From Candidatus Altimarinota bacterium (GTDB lineage Bacteria > Patescibacteriota > Gracilibacteria > BD1-5 > UBA6164): a stretch of DNA of 64,000 bases. The first letter of the stretch is position 1, and each line of letters opens with the position of its first letter. The stretch spans positions 62,001 through 126,000 of the forward strand of contig JAQVDN010000001.1 in the NCBI GenBank assembly GCA_028698305.1, written 5' to 3'. Made by a program: the position numbers and the translations under genes. The notes beneath the pieces were generated by a model. The model made no database searches. It was given only the letters and a program-made list of their open reading frames with translations, and had not been told where the DNA came from. Positions 49,057-59,188 of the stretch are shown here, in pieces.

Positions 49057-49644
49057 ATGAAAAATATTATAGCAATGCTTGGTATTTTATTTTTTCTTTC
49101 TGCTTGTTCTTTTCAAAAAGATGATTTAGATAATAATAAAGAAAATTTAATTAATAAAGTTGAAAATCAACAAATAAAAATTGTAAAAAATACTAATCGA
49201 GATTACTTTACAAAAACTACAAAAATAACTTTTCCAGAAGAAAATATAAAACAATTTGAAAAAGATTTAGAAAAATTAAACAAAGAAATAATTTCAAATA
49301 CTTGAAATATCACTTATGAACAAATAATAGATAAAGCAAAATTACTTGATTATTTATGAAGAACTTGAGAAGCTTTAAAACTTTATGTAGATAATTATGA
49401 AAATGATTGAAATGATTTTTCAGTTGTATATAATCATAATCTAGCAAAACTTTATGACTCTCTTGATGCTTATGATGAAGCATTACAAATTTATTGATTT
49501 TTAATAACTACTTTTAATAGAAAAGATTATTTAAAAGATATTGCCGAAATATGGAAAAAAAGATGAAATGAAGAAAAATATACAAAAGCTATAACTGAAT
49601 ATAATAAACTTTTTAATAATTGAGTTCAAGTGGATACTAAATAA
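49057..49644 (+). CDS. Lipoprotein with TPR-like repeats
   Basis: 195 aa. Lipobox: KNIIAMLGILFFLSACSF, with LSAC as the lipidation site (Cys17). The C-terminal half has two or three tetratricopeptide-like helix pairs (IIDKAKLLDYLGRTGEALKL; VVYNHNLAKLYDSLDAYDEA; IWKKRGNEEKYTKAITEYNK). Likely a membrane-attached scaffold. A secreted protein follows after 21 bases. Confidence 0.82.
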
Positions 49645-49665
49645 TTTATTTTTTAAAAATATACT

Positions 49666-50784
49666 ATGAAAAAATTATCTTTTATATTTTTATTGTTTTT
49701 TACAACAATCTCTCAAATACAAGCCTTTAATTCATTTAATTTAGAAGTTTCTCAAAGATTTTGAGAAAATGAGTGAGAAACTTACCTTTCTCCTTTGATA
49801 ATAGATTTATGAAACATTGAAACAAACAAACTTTCTTTTTTTATAAATGAAAATGATTATTTTATATTTTGAAATGATTTTTCAAAAATAACTAATTCTA
49901 GACAAGATGTGTCTATTAAAGAAACTCAAACTTTAAATTGAAATAAAGTACTGAATTTTGATTTTGAAAATAGTTTTTCTTGAACTATAAAATTATCTTG
50001 AGTGTTTATAAGAACTTATAATGAAAGAATAACTGGAGCTAAAATATGAATTGATTATAATTCTGACTGAAAAATAGATTCATATTCAAAAAATGTAGTA
50101 GAACTTGATAAAAATTGAAGATATAATGATAATATGAAACCCTTAGCTGTTTGAAATGTAGAGTATAATCTAACTAATACTTGAAAAACTATTGAAATAA
50201 ATTTTAAACACTGAGTGGATCTAGATAATAATGGAACTTTTATAACAATTACAAAAAATAATGAGTATTCATATTTTTATGAGCAATTTATACCAAAAAT
50301 ATCTACTTGAAGTTTTGTTTATCATAAACTTGATTTAGAAAACAATACTTATGAAATAAAACTTTTTTCTAAAGATGATTATTATTTAAATGATGATTTT
50401 TTTATTATAAAATTAAGTAAAGATGATTTAGTTTTAGATAAAACTCAAACTGTAAGTTTAACTAATACTTGAACTGTAATAAATACTTCAACTTGAGAAA
50501 CTATTTCTCAAACTGGAATTATTACAAATACTTGAGAAATCATTTTAGACAAACAAGAAATGATTATAGATAAAATTCTACCAATTTTTAAAACAAAATC
50601 TTTTAATGATTTTATGATTAAATTTGATAATAGATTAGATAAAAGAGAATATAAAAAAGAAGTAAGAGTTGTAAGAAATGAAATAATACAACTTTTAAAA
50701 GATTATGAAGACAAAAAAATTACTAAAACTTTTGTAAAAAGTGAGTTGAAAAGATTGAGTATTGAATTTAAGAAAGTTTGGTAA
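49666..50784 (+). CDS. Secreted protein, unknown function
   Basis: 372 aa. Signal peptide KKLSFIFLLFFTTISQIQA. Residues 25-240 are beta-rich and Asn/Gly-rich; residues 255-300 form a Thr-rich linker (SLTNTGTVINTSTGETISQT); the last 70 residues are charged and helical (KRLSIEFKKVW). The three-part build suggests a surface protein. Same operon as the lipoprotein. Not recognised. Confidence 0.68.
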
Positions 50785-50833
50785 AAACAAACAAGTAAAA
50801 CATATATAACCCTTCAAAAACTATATAAGACCT

Positions 50834-50862
50834 AAAAACTCCAGTAATTTACTGGAGTTTTT
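50834..50862 (+). terminator. Terminator at the end of the host region
   Basis: AAAAACTCCAGTAA and TTACTGGAGTTTTT. Downstream, gene style and direction change. Confidence 0.75.
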
Positions 50863-50994
50863 GTTGTATTTGTACTATGTAATATTAGTATTCTACATAG
50901 ATAACTTAATATTTTGAGCTTTAAAAGCTGTTAAATTGTTTTGTGATATAAGTTTCGTGAAATGATAAAAGATTTGTTTTAAAATCAAAAAAAA

Positions 50995-51291
50995 TTAATT
51001 ATTCAAAAATCTCAACACATCATTTAATCAATCAACATATCAATTATAATATCACTGGTCCCATGATAAATTCTCTCTTTCTCACTCTGGAGAAAACTCA
51101 TCAAGTAAAAACTCTCATCAATCACGAGTAATATTTCAATTCTCATCAATAAAAATAAGTTCATTTACATCATCTCTATTTGGAAGTCATAACTCCCAAG
51201 GTACTCTATCAAGAGTATAATTCAACAATATTTTTCTTTGAGCCCTAATTTTTTCACTCATAAACTTTTGAACTTTAGATATTTCTTTCAT
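50995..51291 (-). CDS. Hypothetical protein, tandem paralogue 1 (98 aa)
   Basis: Contains GNITRDGGEFLLDEFSPEGE then RENLSWDQGYYNGYVDGLND. Closely similar in layout to the next gene; together a tandem duplication. No signal or membrane segment. Last gene of a five-gene minus-strand run that starts at 52742. Confidence 0.6.
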
Positions 51292-51316
51292 AAAAATAAA
51301 TTTAAAAAATAAAATA

Positions 51317-51619
51317 TTATTTAGTAGTATTTAAAAACTTTAAAAAATCATTTAATCAAGCTACATATCATTTAAAATATCACTTATCAAAAGATAAATT
51401 CTCCCTTTCTCATTTTGGATCAAACTCATCAAGTAAATATTCACTTCACTCACGAGTAATATTTCATCTCTCATTTACTATAACTATATCATCAAAATTA
51501 TTTTGACTAGAAACTCATATTTCACAAGGGACTTTTAAACTAGTATATGTTATGAAACGATTTTTTTCAAACTTAATCTTTTCATCCATAAACTTTTGAA
51601 TTTTAATATTATCAATCAT
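51317..51619 (-). CDS. Hypothetical protein, tandem paralogue 2 (100 aa)
   Basis: Contains GNITREGSEYLLDEFDPKGE then RENLSFDKGYFKGYVAGLND, sharing this core with the 98-aa neighbour while the middle regions diverge (CEIGVSSQNN versus WELGLPNRDD). The family is unknown to me. Confidence 0.6.
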
Positions 51620-51674
51620 AACAAATAAATTAACAAATAAACAAAAAGAAGTAAAAAATACTTCTTTTCTAGCT

Positions 51675-51974
51675 TTAACCTATACTTATAAAATCAGTTT
51701 TCAACATAATTTTAGTAATCTCATTATGTAACAAACTATAACTACTAGAACTATTTTTTAAAAAATACTCTCATCAAGCAATATAATCGACACTAGATTT
51801 TAAAAATCATCTTGATTTTTCTTCAATATTTTTAGTAATAACTTTTAAAAGTTTCATCTTTTTAGACACTTCTTCAAATTCACTCGTTCAAGAAGTCGTT
51901 GTAATCCAGTAATTAAATAATGTATCATACAAATTATTTAAATCTCAAATTAATTTCAATGTTTTCTTAGTCAT
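51675..51974 (-). CDS. Hypothetical protein (99 aa)
   Basis: Starts TKKTLKLIGDLNNLYDTLFN; helical, soluble, with a central Lys-rich helix (EEVSKKMKLLKVITKNIEEK). Not recognised. Member of the short minus-strand gene run. Confidence 0.55.
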
Positions 51975-52001
51975 AAAATACAAATATGAAAAAATAAAAT
52001 A

Positions 52002-52367
52002 TTAATAATCATAATTTTTACTTGAATTTCTAGACCTCCATAACTGAAATAAATCCTCAATTTTTTCATTATTAAACCATAAGTGACTATCTAGGTAATT
52101 TGTAAAAATCTCATAATCTTCAAAATCCCACACATTTTCTAAACTATTTCAAGTTATTTCTTCAACTTCTTCTTTGTAGTCAGTTAAAAATCTGTTTTTG
52201 ACTTCATCATAAACTTTGTAAACAAGTAAATTTAGATTTACAAGTCAAAACTCTTTTTTGATACAATCAATATCTAAATCAATATCAAATTCATCAATTA
52301 AATTGTCTAAAAACTCAACATCTAAATATCAACAGTCTAATATTTGAGAAACAATTGAATTATTCAT
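52002..52367 (-). CDS. Hypothetical acidic protein (121 aa)
   Basis: Very acidic (LDVEFLDNLIDEFDIDLDID), soluble, ends RNSSKNYDY. Such small acidic proteins are common in viruses and plasmids, sometimes as DNA mimics or anti-defence proteins, but nothing here identifies it. Confidence 0.55.
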
Positions 52368-52388
52368 AATTAATTATTAAAAAATAAA

Positions 52389-52742
52389 CTAATACTCACT
52401 AGGAAGCATTAAACAAATATCAACTCAATTGTCTATAATCCAACAATCAGTAGAATTAATAGATAACTTTTGTAAGTAATCAAGCCTTATATACTTTGCT
52501 CTTTCATAAATAGTAGATATAATTTCTCAAATAATTTTTTGTTTGAAACTATCTATTAAAAAATCATCATCAATATTTTTAGTATAATTTTTTAATTCTT
52601 TCGTGTCTATAATCTCTGAAACTCAAAGAGTACAAACAAAAGGTTTTTTATGAAAATCAAAATCTTCTGAAATATCTCACTCATCAACACTAGGATTATT
52701 GAATTTAAAAATAATAGTATTTCAATCAATTATTTTTGTCAT
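52389..52742 (-). CDS. Hypothetical protein (117 aa), first of minus-strand run
   Basis: Starts TKIIDGNTIIFKFNNPSVDE, alpha/beta, soluble; ends DNGVDICLMLPSEY with a TAG stop. Its start lies 39 bases from a long perfect inverted repeat that probably carries the operon's control region. Confidence 0.55.
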
Positions 52743-52780
52743 AACAGCTCATTTTAAAAAAGTTTGTACCATATGAAACT

Positions 52781-52832
52781 AAAAGTATTAAAATATTTTG
52801 TCTAATTGACAAATGAATATTTTAATACTTTT
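52781..52832. repeat. Long perfect inverted repeat
   Basis: AAAAGTATTAAAATATT (52781-52797) and AATATTTTAATACTTTT (52816-52832), 17 bp, with an inner TTGTC/GACAA stem. It lies between the divergent 52389-52742 and 53019-53258 genes. A second pair, ATAATCAAC (52839-52847) with GTTGATTAT (52866-52874), follows. Operator or origin-like. Confidence 0.6.
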
Positions 52833-53018
52833 GGCTTTATAATCAACTTATTTTAATAAAAAACAGTTGATTATTGAAAAAAGTATTGTGACTAAATGTC
52901 TAAAATGTCTAGTAAAAATGGAAGATAAAAAGTAAAATAGAAGTATGTAAAAAACTTAAAAATATATAAAAAAAGATAATAAAATTATTATATAAATTTA
53001 TTATCTTAAAAAATACTT

Positions 53019-53258
53019 ATGTCACATAATGAAATATCAATACTTTTTACTATTCTTGTAATAAATAATTTATTTTCAATGCTTGTCTTTGAATTACGGA
53101 TTTTAAATTTGAAAAAATATAATAAATTTATAAATCTCATTCTTAGAATAATAGCTTATTTTTCAGCTATTATATCACTTATAATATGATTTTTATTTTT
53201 TAGAGAGTTTTATTTTGAAGCAAAAGAATTGTTTACAAATATGCCAAATATTAGATAG
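53019..53258 (+). CDS. Small membrane protein (79 aa)
   Basis: Two hydrophobic helices (ISILFTILVINNLFSMLVF; LILRIIAYFSAIISLIIGFL) and a charged tail. Holin-like in size and topology, but that is only a resemblance. A hairpin AAGATAATAAA/TTTATTATCTT (52973-53007) precedes it. Stop TAG. Confidence 0.5.
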
Positions 53259-53310
53259 AAATATATAATTTATAAAAATTATAATCAAAAAGAAACTATA
53301 AAAATAAAAA

Positions 53311-53673
53311 CTATATTTTATCAAAATCAATAGAAGAGTTATCAAATTCTCAAAATTCTCATAATTCATCAAGTAAATTTAACTTTCTAATATTAAGCCT
53401 TTGTAATAATACTTCAATATTATTACAAAAATCTCAAATACTTTTTATGTCCCATACTTTTGAATTGTATAAAAGTAAATCACTATTCATAGGTTTTACT
53501 CATACACTAGATTTTATTAAATAAGCATAAATGGATCCATCAAAAGTATTTATTTCTATAAATAATTTGTCATCATTTACTAAATCAAAATACTTGTTAT
53601 TTGACTTGTTTTGTCTTAAAGTAATTTGTATGAATTGAAATAAATTAGCTCTTGAATATTTTGTATTTCACAT
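53311..53673 (-). CDS. Hypothetical protein (120 aa)
   Basis: Alpha/beta, no signal: GNTKYSRANLFQFIQITLRQ at the start, KLNLLDELGEFGEFDNSSID near the end. Unrecognised. Downstream of the recombinase gene on the same strand (gap 76 bases). Confidence 0.55.
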
Positions 53674-53749
53674 ATTTTAGAAAATATTATTAAATAATTG
53701 ATGATTTAAAAAATAATCAAAATCATCAGTTAAATTTTATATTTTTTCT

Positions 53750-54340
53750 CTATACTAAACCATTAGTATTTATTTTATTAAAAATTTCTTTATTCATCAA
53801 ACTAGAAAAACTTGCATATACCATAGTAGAATCAATACTTTTATGTCATAAATAATTTTTTAAAGCAAAAATATCTACTCAAATTTCTAGTAAATGTACT
53901 GCTATTGAATGTTTTAACATATGAAAATGAAAACTCTCTAATCATGATAATTCCTTATATTTTTTTACTAAAAATTCTATATTTGATTTATTTAAAATAT
54001 TTCAAGATTTAGATTTAAATAAAAGTTCATTATCATCTTTTATATTATATTCTCTAATATATTTGTTGAGTAATAATCTTCTCTTGTTATCTAAAGTAAT
54101 AGTTGAGTTATTGCTTCACTTCAATCTTTTTATATATATTTCTCAAATATCTTTGTTGTATTGGTCTAACTTGATTAAAGAAAGTTCAGAAATTCTAAGT
54201 CAGCAGTAATAAGCGAGATTAAATAAAGCCAAATCTCTTAGATAATATTTATTAAAAACACGAGAAGACTCTATACTTTTGAATAATTTGTCTAATTGTT
54301 TTTTTGTAAGATATTTGAAATGTTTATTTTGAGTTCTCAT
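53750..54340 (-). CDS. Tyrosine recombinase (catalytic domain only)
   Basis: 196 aa. Catalytic residues: Arg in YYCGLRISELSLIK, a Lys in the beta hairpin (YIKRLKGSN), the HxxRH position as HMLKH (Arg replaced by Lys), GHKS His, and the nucleophile Tyr in STMVYASFS. The usual N-terminal SAM-like core-binding domain of Xer/phage integrases is missing. Likely the integrase or dimer-resolution enzyme of the mobile element. Repeat arrays lie just upstream. Confidence 0.85.
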
Positions 54341-54701
54341 AAGTAGTTTTTTATAATCTAAAACATATTATAATTTTATATATTTTGTTTTAATAAAGCT
54401 AAAAGATTGATAATTATGAGAAAATATAAAATACACAAGTATTAAATATAAGAGAATATAAAATACTAAAAAATAATATAAAAAATAAAAATAAAACTTT
54501 TTTATTAAAAAAGCTTGGAACATTGGAACAGTATGTAATAATCAAATACTAAAGCCAAAAATAAATCTAAAAATATTAAAAAATACTTGGAACACTTAAT
54601 TGGAATAACTAAGGAACAGTATAAAAAATTATATATTTTTGAGTTTTTATAAATTTTTATATAATCACATATATTTTAGAAATTAAGAAAAATGATTAAA
54701 T
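54341..54701. other. Gap with iteron-like repeats upstream of the recombinase
   Basis: Between divergent genes. TTGGAAC occurs at 54515, 54523 and 54587; GGAACAGTAT occurs at 54525-54534 and 54613-54622. An additional pair, GAGAAAATATAAAATAC and GAGAATATAAAATAC, lies near 54419-54469. Candidates for recombinase-binding (att) sites or replication iterons. No gene seen. Confidence 0.5.
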
Positions 54702-55310
54702 ATGATAATATATTTAGATGAATCAAAAAGACTCTCAAAATGACAAATAGTTTTTTGATGATTTATAACAAAACATTCAGTTTCATATGTAAATAAATTT
54801 TTAGAAAATAAAAAGAAAGAATACTGATTTAAAAATATCGATTTAGAATTAAAAAGTGTAGAAGAAAGTTGAAAAATATTTTATGATAGAATGATTACAG
54901 ATTCAAGATTTGATATTATTTCTAATAATATACTTTGAATAAGTATAAAATGATATTTTGCTGATAATAAAGATAAATATATAGAAATTTTATCTATTTT
55001 AATATGAAAAATATATAATTGAATAAAAAATTATAATAAAGATATAACTATAATTTCTGATAGATTAGAATTTTGAAAAAATAATTGAAAAGTTGAAAAA
55101 GAAATAATGGATTTTATAAATCAAAAATACCCACTTTATAAGTGATATAAATTTAAATTTGTTAATTCAAAAAGTTATGCTTGAATACAAATTGCTGATT
55201 TAATAGCTTATGAATTAAGACAAGTAAATATGAATAAATCTAAAAATTTTGATGATTTTATATTGGAAAATATGTTTAATATAGATTTAAGTGAAATAAC
55301 TGAAATTTAA
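54702..55310 (+). CDS. DUF3800 family protein
   Basis: 202 aa. Starts IIYLDESKRLSKGQIVFGGF, the acidic DES motif, and ends with SYAGIQIADLIAYELRQV, matching the LQxADLxA motif of DUF3800, a predicted RNase H-like metal-dependent fold common in phages, plasmids and defence islands. An upstream ATG at 54692 is in another frame and stops early. About 18 UGA glycines show that the gene is adapted to code 25. Confidence 0.75.
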
Positions 55311-55311
55311 A

Positions 55312-55400
55312 CAAAAAAAAAGAAGTTTAGTCTTTGCTATACTTCGCTGGATATGACCGTATTGTCTGAATACCCTCCATATAGATTTCTAAACTTTCTT
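55312..55400 (-). ncRNA. Candidate small RNA with promoter and terminator
   Basis: Minus strand: -35 TTTTGA (55435-55430), 17 bp, -10 TATAAT (55412-55407), predicted start near 55400. The RNA closes with AAGAAAGTTTAG (55400-55389) pairing CTAAACTTCTT (55330-55320), followed by a run of eight or more T. Inside, GTATT-CAGAC-AATAC and ATATG/CATAT stems form a nested arm. It is much GC-richer than the region. No known RNA family recognised. Confidence 0.55.
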
Positions 55401-55412
55401 AATTATATTATA

Positions 55413-55675
55413 TACTATTTTTTCTAAAATCAAAATTTTTTTAATAAAAACATATAAATAAAATTAAAAAATAAATACTAAATATAATATAATACGATAT
55501 TTAAGAGAAAAGTATTAAAAATTATCACAAGTACAACATATAAAAAAACTATTTGAAACACTAGAGAAAATATAAAAATATAAATAGAAACAAATATAAG
55601 AAAAACTAAAAAATAATACATATAAAAAATTAAATAACTTATAAAATTGAAATATTATTTTATAAGTTATTTTTT
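55413..55675. other. AT-rich gap ending in a hairpin that abuts a start codon
   Basis: No gene. It holds the promoter of the minus-strand RNA, an AAAAGTATTAAAA motif at 55509, and a perfect 16-bp inverted repeat (55632-55647 with 55657-55672) followed by Ts and immediately by the ATG at 55676. Confidence 0.45.
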
Positions 55676-56320
55676 ATGTTTAGTATTACAGAAGCCGAAA
55701 ACATTGTAAAAATACTCAAAAATTCTAAAAGTTTAGAATATATAAAAACTTGGAAATTTGATAAACTCACTTATTCAAAAGACTCTCAAAAAGTGTCAAA
55801 AATTGAAATATACAACTACATAAAAAGAGAAAATGTAGAAAAACTTTTAAAACATCTCCAAACAAAAAAATATAAATATACAACTGATTTTAAAATAATA
55901 CCAAATATTTTTAGTGTGCTACTTTCAAAAGAAAATAAATATACAAGCTGACAATGAAAAATAATTGAAGATATAACAAAAGAAAAATATTATTATTACA
56001 TAGATTTTGTAAAAGCATTAATTCACAGATGAAGTATATTTTTAATAAAAATATATCGAAATAAATCACAAAATAAGGACTTTTCAAAAATAGAAATAAG
56101 CTATTATTACAATAATAACTCAAAATATAATTTATATTACTGAACTTGGATCAACTCACTTAAAGCTATAAACGAGATTATAAAAAGACTTTCATATAAT
56201 TTTGAGTTTGTTTGATATCACGAAGACTACTCACAAAAAATAGATTTCTTGACTTGAATTGCTAAACTTTTAGGAATTTATCCAAAAGAAAAAATACAAA
56301 AAATCCTAAAAAAATTTTAA
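55676..56320 (+). CDS. Hypothetical protein (214 aa)
   Basis: Starts FSITEAENIVKILKNSKSLE; alpha/beta, Tyr/Lys-rich, with the central segment SILVKIYR-like GSIFLIKIYRNKSQNKDFSK and ending YPKEKIQKILKKF. No membrane segment. Not recognised. Its size, charge and place behind a regulatory hairpin would suit a plasmid or viral DNA-binding protein, but there is no motif to prove it. Confidence 0.6.
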
Positions 56321-56337
56321 TTTTTTAGGATTTTTTA
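56300..56337 (+). terminator. Terminator of the 214-aa gene
   Basis: AAATCCTAAAAAA (56301-56313) and TTTTTTAGGATTT (56321-56333) with T run; it includes the stop codon. Confidence 0.7.
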
Positions 56338-56354
56338 AATTATAAAATTGTTAA

Positions 56355-58259
56355 TTATATATCGCTAGTAATAATATTTTTCTCAAAATATAGTTTTATT
56401 CTATTATCTATTTTATTTATAAATTCATCAAAAGTATCTATAATACATTTATCAAATTCATTTGTTAAATATGATAAATCTGTTTTATCTGAAAAAATAT
56501 TAATATTTTTTCAGATATTATTTTGGGTTGATTTATAAAACTTTGCATATTGACTTGAAAAAACTTTTTCATAAAGGTTAAATATACTTGTTGTAGTAGA
56601 AGTTCATTTATTTATATTTTTTCTTCCACTTATAGTTAATCAAATAATAGCACTATTATTTTGAATTATCTCTAAAACTTTCTTATATATTTCTTCTAAG
56701 ATTTCTATAGAATAAGTAGAATTTTTAAGTTTTTGCTCAAATATAATGTTTTTCAAAGTTTCTTGTATATGAATCATATTACTTAAATTTTTTCACTGAG
56801 CATTTTGTATTCAATAATAGATAGCATCTTTATTTTTTAAAGCTTCTATTTCTTCATCTGTAAGTTGTATTTTATAAAAGAAATTTCAAAACTTTTCTAT
56901 AGAAAGTTTTTCATAATCTTTAGATTTACTAGTTTTTGATATGGTTTTATTAATTATTTCTAATAATTCTTCTAAATCATCTTTTAATAAATAGATTTTA
57001 TTTAAATTATTAAAACTATTATAATTTATTTGTAATATATTTTCTTTTACCTTTAAATAATCTATATATGAAACATCAAGTATTTCTTCTTCTATAGAAT
57101 CAATTATATTATTTTTGTAAAATAATATTGATGAAATAAAATCAATTTTTCAGTTTTCATCTTCTCAAAATTTGTATTTAAGGGTATATGTATCTTTAAA
57201 ATCTAAATCATTTATTAAATCACTTGTTATATCAAAATTACTTATAAGATAATTTTTTGGGTCTTTTAGAGTAATTTTTTTATCTCAAACTATATAATAA
57301 TCTCATAAATATTTACTTATAAACTTTGAAATATTATTAAAAATCAGTTGGTTATCATCTAAAGAACTTGTTTTTGAAAAAATATTATTAAAAAGTAATT
57401 TTTCATCTGTTTTAATTGCTTCTAATAATATGTTTTTTATTTGAAACATTTTCAATCAATCTATTTTATGCTTTAAACGAATTTTTAAAGTTTTAAGTTT
57501 ACTTGAAATTTCTTTAGTAAATAGAGTGTAAATCATTTTTAAATAAAAATCTACATCTTCTTTTATTTTTTCTTTAAATATTTTTTTTAGAGATTTATTA
57601 ATATCTATTAATTCTTCATTAGTTATATAATTATATTCAAAATTAAATAAATTAGATTCTACATAATAGTTAGAAGGTATTTTATATATATTATCTATAA
57701 TATTACAATATTCTTGAAAACTTTTTATATTATTAATATCATTATCTTTTAAAATAGTATTTAGATTTTTTCATATAGAGATTAAATCATTATTGATATT
57801 ATCAATAATATATTCAATAGAAGCTATATCATTTTTTATATTTTCAATTTCATTTTCTAGTAAGTACTCATAATCAATTCTTCTTCTTTTTTCTTTTATT
57901 TTATTATTAATTTCGTTACTTATATCATCTACTAAAATACTTTTAATTCAAGTATCAGTAAGTAAAATTTCTTTAAATAACATTTTTTTATTTATAGGAA
58001 TTCTTTTAAATTTATGATATGAAGAAGCTGTTTTTTTGACAGTTTCAATATCAAAAGCCATTCAATATAGGGCTAATTTTGCTTCTAATGAATCTATATT
58101 ATTTTTAAAGACTTCATTTATTTTGTTTGTATCTGGAAAATAAAAATAAGATATTTCTTTTCAAGTTTTAAAAAAATAAGTATCTATTTCATCTTGTGAA
58201 ATATTATTATTTTGAGCAAGTAAAGAGATGTTATAAAATAATAAACTACTTCAATTCAT
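56355..58259 (-). CDS. Large protein of unknown function (634 aa)
   Basis: Starts NGSSLLFYNISLLAQNNNIS and is soluble, Ile/Asn/Lys-rich and mostly helical. A probable coiled coil lies at residues 110-190 (NNKIKEKRRRIDYEYLLENE). A later stretch contains ISGRKNINKGTSTTTSIFNL. No signal peptide, membrane helix, Walker or nuclease motif that I can see. It is the only long minus-strand gene of this stretch and the largest element gene. It may be structural or a replication accessory. Confidence 0.6.
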
Positions 58260-58808
58260 ATAAAAATATTATATAATAATGCTTACATATTATTTAAAAA
58301 TGTATAAAATGCAAAAATAAAGATAATAAAATCTTATAAATTGAATAAAAAAGTGAAAAAATTAAATAAAAAAGACTTTTAAAATATAGAAAATATAATA
58401 TATCTATTTTTTACCTTAATAATCAAATAATATCATAATATTTTAAATAAAAAAAATCTATTTTTATATTTTGTCAAATCAAAATTTTCAAAAAATACTA
58501 AAATAAAAAACTTTTTCAAAACATTTGTATATAATAATATTATGTTTTTTAGAAATAAAATAACATAAATTACATTTTTTTAAAAAATGTAATAAATTAA
58601 AAAACAATTAAAATATTTAAAAATATTATAAAAAGACAAGTGAAATTTAAATCACTTGTCTTTTTTTGTGTTTTTAAAATGAATATGATTTTTATTTTAT
58701 TTTTTAACTTTATATAATTTTTTACAAAAAAAATCATATTTTTTAATTATGCTAATTTTTGGATCATACAAAATAAGTATGATTTTTTATTTTTTTATTT
58801 ATAAACCT
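58260..58808. other. Long non-coding gap containing RNA module A and further hairpins
   Basis: 549 bases without a gene. It contains module A (58461-58676), then two more inverted repeats: ATATGATTTTT (58684-58694) with AAAAATCATAT (58728-58738) region, and ATCATAC/GTATGAT (58763-58783) followed by a T run just before the next gene. Confidence 0.5.
58542..58667 (+). ncRNA. Repeated promoter-RNA module, copy A
   Basis: -10 TATAAT at 58530-58535, preceded by the shared upstream block from 58461. The predicted RNA has hairpins TTACATTTTTT/AAAAAATGTAA (58570-58592) and AATATTT/AAATATT (58612-58627), and ends with the terminator AAAAGACA-AGTGA/TCACT-TGTCTTTT (58631-58664) plus T run and TTTGTGTTTTTA. 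Copy B at 60.2 kb has the same order of parts, and base pairs in the terminator stem are preserved by paired changes. Confidence 0.65.
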
Positions 58809-59072
58809 ATGTATACTAGAGAGTTTTTTATTAATTTAGAAAAAGAATTAAATTGAAATAGTTTAGCTAAAAATGCACTTATACAAATAAATGTAAGTAA
58901 TAATAATATTATATTTGTTAAATTAAGTGATTATAATAAATATTGAGTGTGAATTATAGATTGTTTTTCTTGATTGCTTGAAAATATTTGAGTGGTAAAT
59001 ACTATGTATGAAATAGATGAAAAAGATATATTGAATTATGAAGATATTATTTTAAATAATAAAAATTACTAA
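58809..59072 (+). CDS. Hypothetical protein (87 aa)
   Basis: YTREFFINLEKELNGNSLAK start, a beta-rich middle (FVKLSDYNKYGVGIIDCFSG), acidic C-terminus. No signal. Unrecognised; first gene after module A. Confidence 0.55.
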
Positions 59073-59082
59073 AACTTAAAAA

Positions 59083-59159
59083 TTGCAGTTTTAACAAGTT
59101 TTATATAAAGAAGCATAATTTTTATGGCGACCATATATAATCATTTGTTAAAACTGCAA
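59083..59159. ncRNA. Structured 15-bp inverted repeat element
   Basis: TTGCAGTTTTAACAA (59083-59097) and TTGTTAAAACTGCAA (59145-59159) enclose 47 nt that themselves contain ATGG-CGA-CCAT. The arms are perfect. On the minus strand a T5 run follows. It could be a small RNA, a terminator/attenuator or a DNA site for replication or recombination. Confidence 0.45.
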
Positions 59160-59188
59160 AAAATATACTTTTTAATATAAATATAATT

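Noticed and set aside
53019-53258. Phage holin
   Set aside because: Two helices and a charged tail fit, but no lysis genes are adjacent; called only a small membrane protein.
59083-59159. Integron attC-like site
   Set aside because: The arms are perfect rather than imperfect and the GTTRRRY end is not satisfied; no integron integrase with its extra domain is present.
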